NCBI GenBank assembly: GCA_009746045.1
Contig: RPFO01000310.1
Location: 2,901,945 to 2,965,944, forward strand
Length of the DNA: 64,000 bases
DNA from: Mesostigma viride
Lineage: Eukaryota; Streptophyta; Mesostigmatophyceae; Mesostigmatales; Mesostigmataceae
Direction of reading: 5' to 3'
Part shown: in pieces, positions 43,001 through 51,800 of the stretch
How the letters are laid out: the number at the start of each line of letters is the position of its first letter
How positions within the stretch are numbered: position 1 is the stretch's first letter
Position numbers and translations under genes: made by a program
The notes under the pieces: model-generated
What the model saw: the letters and a program-made list of their open reading frames with translations, nothing else
Told to the model about the DNA's origin: nothing
The model's database searches: none

Positions 43001-44819
43001 GGAAAGTTTTCGAGCTATTCTTTATTTTATAAAACTACCGATGCGGGCGGTGTACGCAACTGGCATGCCCTCCGCAACTGGCATGACCTACACCCTACTT
43101 ACCAGTATGCCTACGACCCAAATTGCCATCAACCGAGATCCCCGACAGGGCGGGCACAGGTAGCATGTCCTAAGGCTTTTTGCGCCGGTGATGACTTTCG
43201 CCCCAAAAGGTAGGACGCCGAGTCCTAAAGTGGACGTGATGGCCATTCGAGCTGCCGCTTGGACTATCCCCAACATGGTGCATCTCATCCTCAACACGGC
43301 TTTGGTACATCCGCAGCATTCACTGTCTGAACATGGCGGCGTTGACCGCTGCCAAGTAAGCATACCTGTTCAGCCACTGCGGAATGCTCAGGGGCATCTG
43401 CATCAGCCCCACCAGTGTGGGCTTCCCGTTGGCCACCGCCACCTTGCTGGGCACCGCGTTGGACAGCATGGATGCCAGCGTCTGCACCAGGACCTGCAGG
43501 ATTGGTGCGGACAGGGATGGGTGGGGAGGGGGTGGGGAGGGGGTGTTGGGGGTAGGGGCCAATTGTGGGATTTGTGTTCGCCAAGGATGAAGTTAAGGTC
43601 TGAACGAGGCTGACTGGAGAGGACATTCAACCGGTTCTTCGCCACTACGTACTTTAACTAGTAGTAACGATACAAAGATGACAAGAATAAAAGAAAATTA
43701 GACCCTTTTTGGGGGGTGGGGGTGGGTGGGGGGGGGGTATGAACAGCTGAGGACTGAAGAGGCCTTGACTTCAAGCAGAGCCGGTGCCGCCCACAACTGC
43801 CCTATGCATCCACCCACATCTACCCTGCTGTCACACATCCTCCCCACACGCAGACTGGTTATCGTGCATCCAAATATAGCCCCGTCATGACATGCATTCA
43901 CATGCAAGCTGGCCGGCTTGCATCCAAATCTAGGCCCATATCATGTATCATCAAATATGGGCCATATAATGTATAATCAAATACAGGGCATATAATGTAT
44001 AATCAAATATAGGCCATATCATGCATACACAAGCACGCGGTTGTAATACTGGCACGTTGCCCTCCCATCGTCCCATGCTCCGTGGCTGAGCATGCGTCCA
44101 ACCTCTCTTTGAGCCCCTTTTTGAGCGAGCATCCAGGGCGTCATGAGCTGCACCGAGGACTAGACCACAGTGCTCTCACTCGGTGAGGAACCATGTAGAC
44201 AAGTGCATGACTGGCACGTTCTCGACCATACCAAGAGATGGCGAGGGATACTGAGCACGGCATCATGCTGGAATATGCTTCCATACGGATAATTTAAATA
44301 ATTACAATAATTATTATCATTATTATAGCAAGAAATTCGGGTCACAGCGCGCTGCCAGACGGGAGCCCTGGCGGATGACGCCGACCATGGACTTTGACCC
44401 CGACAGTAGAGCTTTGCACGAATCTTGAGGTGTCGTCCCAATGTGTCCAACTTACTGGGTCGACGGCGTCCTTAAAATGAGTGCGAATTATGTCTTCGCA
44501 GAGCGCCTGGCGCGGGAAAGGAATATCAACAGACGAATAAGCAAACGTTGGACCTAGGATCCTAGAAATTGCAATAGACATAATTTTAAAGGATGTCGTG
44601 ACTTGAGCATGCACGACGAAGTTACAGGTAATTAGCAGGGGAATTCGTAGAAACCATAAATATCATGTAAAAACTTGGAAGCCCCCAGCATACCTTGAGC
44701 TGTGCCATCGGAAGCTGACGCCCTAATGGTTTTGCTCGAGCCTTTCTCCTTTCTTTAACTTTCTCAATAGCAAACATGACTCCCACGCCCACCATGGCCG
44801 CTACAACGTATTGAGCCAT
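37098..44819 (-). CDS. Triple lysozyme/SLT-transglycosylase-like protein
   Basis: Six minus-strand exons fit with GT-AG borders and consistent phases: 44819-44694, 44506-44456, 43493-43366, 41443-41315, 39987-39564 and 38102-37098. They give 620 residues. The N-terminus has a hydrophobic segment (YVVAAMVGVGVMF) followed by a basic run, suggesting membrane anchoring or organelle targeting. Three lytic-transglycosylase-like repeats follow, each with a [QH]HF-type lead, GLMQ-like motif, DL(Y/L)xP, YxGAxYxxxLS, and a (V/L)(V/L)R(G/H)Y(N/R)GGP plus YWxxY end. Domain 3 (about 486-620) has VIESGGDP with Glu509 and GLMQ, the canonical active-site pattern. Domain 2 keeps MES but has GLMG. Domain 1 lacks the Glu (SMLS). 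So probably only domain 3, perhaps 2, cleaves glycan. Similar domains occur in green plants; the substrate (plastid peptidoglycan or bacterial walls) is unknown. Confidence 0.82.
38131..38252 (+). repeat. Tandem repeat, about 2 copies of 55-60 bp
   Basis: GTAGATAGGTCGTAATCCTT then AGTTAGTATATATTAGTTAC is repeated with few changes. It lies in the intron immediately before the last exon of the lysozyme-like gene. Confidence 0.8.
40178..40495 (+). repeat. 27-bp minisatellite, about 12 units
   Basis: Units are GTGTGCATGCCGCCAGCAGA plus TGAGCGC or TGAGCCC. They are very homogeneous. All frames stay open across it since 27 is a multiple of three. It lies in the intron between the fourth and fifth exons (41314-39988) of the lysozyme-like gene. 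Confidence 0.95.
40624..40676 (+). repeat. GTGTGT microsatellite
   Basis: Interrupted GT repeats with occasional TTG and TCG. Intronic. Confidence 0.85.
41030..41176 (+). repeat. 27-bp minisatellite, about 5.4 units
   Basis: Unit GCCAAACCGGTGCTCCAAAA plus CCAGTAC, essentially identical between copies. It lies in the intron just downstream of the 41443-41315 exon. Confidence 0.95.
42040..42245 (+). repeat. Tandem repeat of about 64 bp, three units
   Basis: Each unit combines TTGTTCTGGCATCGCTTGAC and TTCTTCTTGCCCCTTATTCT, GGCATCACTTCTTCTTGCC. Intronic to the lysozyme-like gene. Confidence 0.85.
42386..42465 (-). mobile_element. Fragment of the Penelope-like tail
   Basis: ACAACCAGCGCAGGCCTGAC followed by GGGCCATGGAGGCTCGGGCC parallels the minus-strand tail at 9.88-9.95 kb. 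It is diverged and short. Confidence 0.45.
43935..44035 (+). repeat. Tandem repeat of about 31 bp, three units
   Basis: GGCCATATAATGTATAATCAAATA and variants recur. Intronic to the lysozyme-like gene. Confidence 0.8.
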
Positions 44820-45878
44820 AATTAAAGAACCCCTTCAATACCAATTGCAAGTCAAGCCTCTAATAACAAGTCGCACGAATGCAGCGCAATCCTGGTCACG
44901 AATTCACGCAGCGTCGTTCAATTCAGTTAAAGAACATCTAGGAGCATTCATTAGTGGAAAGCATGGCAGGTTCCTCCATGCTTCTCCTCGCGACCTCTAC
45001 TTTTCCGCCATGCACCCCCCCTCCCCCACCCAAATTCTAAATTTCACTGTCCTGAAGACCTCCACCGTCCATGGAATTCGGGGTACGTTCTGCCCGCGAG
45101 ACGTCACCACATAATTGCATCAAATAACCGTTTACGGTTTGTTCCGTATACAGTTTCTACCCTTCTGCGGTCGATTCCGTTGTTGAGTTGAGTTGAGTTT
45201 ATTCCCGCGCCAGTGGTCCGACAGGGTTAGTGGATGCATTCTGTACAGTAGGCTGGTCCGATCACTCCGACCTTATGGGGGTGGCAAACAAGATTCCGTT
45301 GGGGATCTTGAAAAACTGACATCGTTAATAATTAGAGGCAGGACTGGTGGACAGTGGAAGGTGAAGCGGGCTTTTCGAATTGCGAAAGCACTACGTTTCA
45401 GTCAACAACAACAACAACAACAACGTTTCAGTCAGGGTTAGAATCGTACGGACACAAACGTGAAAGTATACATCAAATGCGTGCTTGCCTAGCGGTGTAT
45501 AGTTTTAGTTAGTAGCCTGGCAACTAGACAGTAGACAGTGTGACACGCTGGAGCTTCATGCTTGCCAGCTTGGAGCTCCGAGCTATGGGCGCTGGCGCGT
45601 GCGACGGTAGCCAAATTTGATTACTATCATGTACCAGCTACCAACACGCGGCTATGGCGGAAGGATTTGCCTTGTTGCCAAGGCGGCCTCATTTCCCGGC
45701 TTAACAATCTCGGACTAAGCCAGTGCATCGGCTAAAATTATCATGCCATGATTTACTGCGGAGCTTTTTAATGGATGCAATTCTCGGCGAGCAATCCCCT
45801 CATTCTTAGTGGGAGATGATTTTGCAGCGTGACCTCCGAGCTTGATTGTCCTAACCAAGTTCCCAGCTCTGACAAAAA
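44820..45878. promoter_or_regulatory. Divergent intergenic region between the lysozyme-like and ENPP genes
   Basis: The two start codons point away from each other across 1,059 bp, so this interval should contain both promoters. It has a GTTGA triple repeat at 45182-45199 and a CAA run at about 45404-45423. No TATA box or factor site can be assigned. Confidence 0.5.
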
Positions 45879-48800
45879 ATGATGAAAGAGGAACGCAATC
45901 CGATGCGGGCAGGGGAGCCAGATTCTGGGGGCTTGATGTCATCTACCGGTGCATACCTCGGAGAGCCCATGGACATTACCATGCCTTCGCATGTCGTCAT
46001 TGCGGATACACCGCAACTGTCGCGAGCTCAGAAAATGTCCCGTATTTACAAAATAAGCACCGTGGTTCTGTTTGCTGCATTCGTGGCGGTAAGCCTTTCT
46101 CCTTCTGTCCTCGTTTGGTTTGCTGTTGGCGAGAATTTCAATGTGTGCCGAGGCTCGGTAGAATTTTGACCGGAAGGCTTAAGGGTTGTTACAAGTGCCA
46201 GAAGGGGGGGGGAGTCTTGGCGGGAGTTCAGCTATTAGCAGAGATCTAAGAATGACGAAGTTCGGACAAGTTCGCTATGGAACCGTTGTTTAGTATGCAG
46301 GGTGGCATTATTGACAATTTGGCATTTGGATCGAGAGACACAGCGATGCACGGACAACTACGGCTCTGCTCCATATAGCTTTCACATACGCGAAAATCTT
46401 TCAGCTTAGTGCACATAAAGAGCATGGGCTATTTCCGCTTCCACGTCGCACTCATTTGCTCAGTTGGATGGCCTTCTGGCTTCAAGTTCTCCTCGTGGTG
46501 CTGACTGATAGGGATGTTTGCATCCTCATACCGCAGTTCCTCACCCCTTGTTGGTTGTTACCTTGTTTCCAAAGAATCTGTTCCGTGCACTGGTGGCTAG
46601 CTGTGCACGTTCTAAATTCAGATGAGTCTCTACCCTACAAAGACAAGAGCTGTATCCATCTTCGCTCGCAAGGAACACTGGACACGTATTTGCAATTCCA
46701 AATTAGCACCTACAAGCTGCCCATATGATGTCTGAAGCTTGCCTTGAACTGTGGTTCTGGACGCTGGGATTTGGTACAGTAGTACATTCCTAAGAATGGT
46801 ATGCCTTTGTAGGCATGGTAGGTCCTACTACTCATGGTATGCCTTGAACTGTGGTTCTGGACGCTGGGTTTTGGTACAGTGGTACATTCCTAAGAATGGT
46901 ATGCCTTTGTAGGCATGGTAGGTCCTCATACGCATGGTATGCCTTGAACTGTGGTTCTGGACGCTGGGTTTTGGCAATGCGACCTAAGGGGTTGCCCTCA
47001 CGAAGGTAGCTGTGTTTCAAAATCTTTTTATAGGATGATTGATATGGCACTAGCGTACGGCAAGGGGTACCTCATGGACCGGCTTTTTGCCTTCGTAGCC
47101 CACAAGTGTCCCCCAATGTTGTAAGAAATTCCTTACATTTTCCTCCACTCTCCAGTTTTCTTTAATTGTAAATGTTAAAGGGTCAGCTCGTGAGACATTT
47201 ATGTGCGAATGTCCGTTTGGTGTTTTATTTCGGTTTCTTCAGCATATCATGCAGATCCCGCGGGGCCGTTTGTGTCACTCTGTCCAGCTGTGAAAGTTTG
47301 GCATCTCCTGAAAATTAGAATGCATCTGCCATTCATGAATCACCCCCTGGCACCGAGGTGTGCGTCTCCTGCATTCTGCCTGCCAAGCAAGCAGGCATGC
47401 TACCATTCATATGCGTAGTGCATCACCTTGAGTTTTTAATTTCTTTTTTAACGTGGCAATTGTTAGTACATGCCTTCACCTTCATGATATCATGATAGTT
47501 ATGGTCAATACTAGATATTTCACAGCGCAGCCTTCACAGATATTTCACTGCACCGCAGGTAGAACTTTAATATGTTTTTAATAATTGAACCTGCCTCCAC
47601 GCACCCAGGTCTGCATCGGCTGGATCCTCGACGCCAAGTCCTGCGACCGCTGCTCCGAGGACGCCGGCGTGGCCAGCACACCCTCCGGTGGGGGCACGCT
47701 CGTCCTCGTGTCCATCGACGGCTTCCGGTGGGACTACATCCACAAGGGCGTGTCGCCCAACCTGGACCAGCTGCGCAAGCAGGGCGTGCAGACGTCGATG
47801 ATCCCTGTGTTCCCCAGCAAGACATTCCCCAACCACTGTGAGTGCCGTCACTTTTTGTGTGGATGCAGCGAGTTGCCGTGGACAGTGGTTAAAAGTCTTG
47901 GCGTTGCCAGAGGTGCTGTGTGCGTCCCACGGCAAAATGACACCCAGCAGTGATAGCCGTTGCTTATTGTTTGAATTTAGCAAGTTGCCATGGAAAGGAG
48001 GTAATTGAAGAGCCTGTTGCTGTTAAGACCTTTAACTTTGCCAGTTCCTAAGAGCAGGTTCGGGGCCTGCTATGATGAAGCATCCGCCATGTGCTTGCCG
48101 ACGCACGGTCTTGTCGCACCCACCCTTGGGCCTGCACCATGATGCGGAGAGGGTTTTCTGTGGCCTGCCTCCCAGGCGGAGTGAGAGGCGCTTGGGCACC
48201 CTCCCTCATTATCGTGTATTACTGATGGTTTCTTTGCTGGCTGACGGTTTCTTTTATGGTATCCACGAGTCGCAATCACGTGCTACAATTACAGTCATTC
48301 ACGCCTCAAGTTGGGTTCGAGGGTTTGTTCGGGTCAACCCAACTTAAGGCGTTGCCGCGAAGCGCTTGGCGAGTAGAGTATTCACGCCTGAAAGTTGGGT
48401 TCGCCATGTAGCCAACTGCGACCCAACTAAAGGCGTGAACTCAACTTAAGCCAACCCAACTTAAGGCATGAATGACTGTACTTGCCGTAATGCTGCTGTT
48501 GGAAGCGCTGCTGTGCTCCCAGTAGAGAGGTCTCAACCAGAGTGAGTGCCGTTGTCTTTTTTCTTATTCATCGGCTTGCTATGGGAAAGAGCTTGGTAAT
48601 TGGTTTAGTGGGAATGGCTGGATGTACAACGTTTCCAATATCCCTGTAAGCATTCAATCCCTCTTTATTTAGCGCCGATGTTTCCCAGCCAGTTTGAGTG
48701 TGCACCAGTGCAGTGGTTGATTGCAAACGTTTGCCAAAGCCTGCACATACCACTGTGAAGATGCTGTCAGATGAGAGAAGAGGATCTGTATCACGAACGG

Positions 48801-51800
48801 ATGCAGGCGTCTCGGGGACCATGCAAGTACCCTAGCATTTTTCACTTTTGTCACCGATTTATGCAGGTTCCCAAACACAGTGCATGCTTGTCATGGTAAC
48901 CTGGCTCTTCATTGGTGAACCCATACGTGCATCCGTCCACTCTCACATGGCCCTCTTCTTGTCCCTGCCTCTAAGTTAGTCTCTTCTATGTCAGGCTCGC
49001 TGGTATTTCTTGGTGCAGCAGTTATGTATCAGCCCACGTACACTCCGTATGGATCCTTGACCAATGAACTCGGTTGCATTCTGTGCAGATGCCTCCCAGC
49101 CTGGTCTACACGTTCCGATGCTTCTGTCTGGTCTACACGTTCCGATGCTTCTGTCTGGTCTACACGTTCCGAAGCATCTGTCTGATTGTCTGCTAGAGTA
49201 CATACTCTCGTTAAAAACGATAGTTCCCGGGAGTAGAATATTCGATGATGTATACCTTGCCAGCCTTTGCCCAAACAGCTCTGTGGAGGCACCACGGGGT
49301 ACCTTGCCCACATTCAGCCGCTTTTTGCGCCCTTTTCGTTTTTAACGAAACAAGAAACATAACAATAACTCCATAACAACTAACGATTCCAACTCTTAAC
49401 TCCTGTGGATGTGTAAAACACAGCACGGTGTCCAGATTCCATCGCCTTTGGTTTCAACCCTTTGACCTTTTGCTTTGACCAATCTTTGCCCGAACCTCTT
49501 TCGCCGCGGGGCACCGTGCCCAGATTCCATCGCGACGGGCCTGTACCCAGCCTACCACGGCATCATCGCCAACGATTTCGTGGACCCGGACGACGGCTCA
49601 GAGTTCCACATCAACGTGACCAACCCCAAGTTCTGGGGAGGTATGGGCGTGTTATTGTATGCTTCGCAGTAAGTGTTTGTCCCACCAAATTGTGCGGATG
49701 TTTGTGACTACCCCCCAATATCTGGGAAGGTAGGTATTCATGTGTCTGTGTTGTTGTTTCAGCCCATGTGTCTTTTTTTATTAGTCATCCCAGGATGACC
49801 GCATTCTCAACGTGATGAAGGAAAGTTGTTAGAAAAGTATGGTCACGTGGATCCTCAGTTATGTCTGTATTTTTTTCAAAGTACTGAACCTTAAGATGCA
49901 TTCATTTGGCGGCCGCGAAGTCCTGGGAAGGAGTTGGGATTGTTACGGGTTTGCATAAACGCGATGGCTCAACGCATCCAGTGTGATGGTAGCCATGCTA
50001 CATGTATATTTCCTAGTTAAAAGCGATAGCCATTTGAAAGATATACTAGTGCAGTATTCTTTTAGTGGTCATGGATGCTTTCTGCAGCCGAGATGGATAT
50101 GCCCACATGACTCATGCCCGCAACACGTGCCTTCTGGCAAGGTCCGGGAGACGACTCTAGGGCTGAAAAAAACTGAATATATGTAGAAAATCATGGTGTG
50201 CTGTGGGGGCTGTGCTGATTACCTGACCATGGTCGGTTTCATGTAGACCCCGTGGTCGGCAGGAGTTGATACCACTCATCTTGGATGAATGATACCATTA
50301 ACCTTTGATGGTGATAATATGATGAGGGCCAAGTTATGGGGAGTAGGCGGCTAGGTATCTGGGGTAAGGTGCTGCTAGGAGGGGATACAGGGTTCCCTGA
50401 TTCTAGTGGACTGGTCAATGGCGCACTAGGCAGGGCCATGCCGAACCGCTGAGCTGATGGAAAGCACGGCTTGGGGCTGTTCGCTGTGGACCGCATCTAT
50501 CGAAAGTACCTAGCTTGCCAGGTGGGTGGTGTTATCTGTGCACTCGCCACCAGAGCTTTGGCATTCGCTAGTATATGCACACATGGCATGGGCCTTCATG
50601 ATTGGAGACGTCTGGTTACCCCTGCGGTGCATTGCGGTAAACGGGGGTAGCGCTTTGTTCAAACTTCGTCCGAGGCAGTACTACACATGGGCATGATTTT
50701 AAAAAATGGGAGAATTCAGTCTGGGTGGAAACTGGGTTAACAGAGACAGCGGTGCATGGGGGTAAGCAGTTTACTTGGATGGCCCCTGCATTTGTGACCA
50801 AATGGTGTAGGCTGGATCCTAGGAATATGCTGGAGTGCATGCTGTCTGCAAATGCGGTTCAAATGTGCGTGACTCCTGTGATATTGGTGGAATGGGGAGA
50901 TATCAAGGAGACAACCAGATATGCCTAATATGTGGTTCAAGCATCGCAGAAAGCAAACCGTAACACGTAGCAAACATGTTTGTCCAGCAAGCAGCTGCCC
51001 AGTTGCCTGGTGCCCAGTTGCCTGGTGCAGTTTAATAGGGGAAGGCTGGGCAAGCTTTTCACGGCGCCTCGACTGCTCTTTGGGTATCCGTGTCAACAGA
51101 GAGGGGGAAGGGGGCATGCATGCAGGTCTTCTTTTTAGGTACATGCAAGCTTTCCTTTTGCATCCGTATGCAGGGTGGGTGTGCGCCTTCTTTATATATG
51201 TGACCCACAGGTGTACCATCGAAAGTTTGTGGCACCTGGGAATTAATTTGGTTTGGGAGTTTGTTCTTGTAATGACACTGCGAACCACCCCTTTAGAGAA
51301 TTCCACGGCAACTCGCGCCAGTCACCCCACTGCAAATCGCCGATATGGCGGTGTACCCTGGGTGTACCATTTGTGACAAAAAAATCTCTGTGAGTACCAC
51401 TACGCAACCGGTGGGTACCTGCATGCCCATCCCTTCTGCTCCTCTCCCGTGGCTTGCACACCTTCCCCGCCTTCCCCTATTCCTCCATCCTTAACATTGT
51501 TGCTCACCTTTCCTGTACCTCCCTCCCTGTTGTCTACGCCGCCCCCCGTGGTCTCTGCGTATTCACTGGCAGGGGAGCCTATCTGGGTCACTGCCAAGAA
51601 GCAAGGGCTCATCGTGGCGCCGGACATGTGGTAAGGCATAGCAGCTCTCTGCTTTCCAGAAAAGAGCATTTATTCTAAGTGGTTTATTGACCAGTTTTTC
51701 ACCTGTACGAGGAATGCAGCATGAATGGGAGCGTGAGAACACCTGCCCGTGGCCATGCCTGCAACTTGGCTTACCCACTTCTCATAGGGCATTTCGAGTA

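Noticed and set aside
43088-43363. A minus frame of 91 codons as an extra exon of the lysozyme-like gene
   Set aside because: The splice from 43366 to 41443 already joins domain 1 in phase and matches domains 2 and 3; including this stretch would break the alignment.
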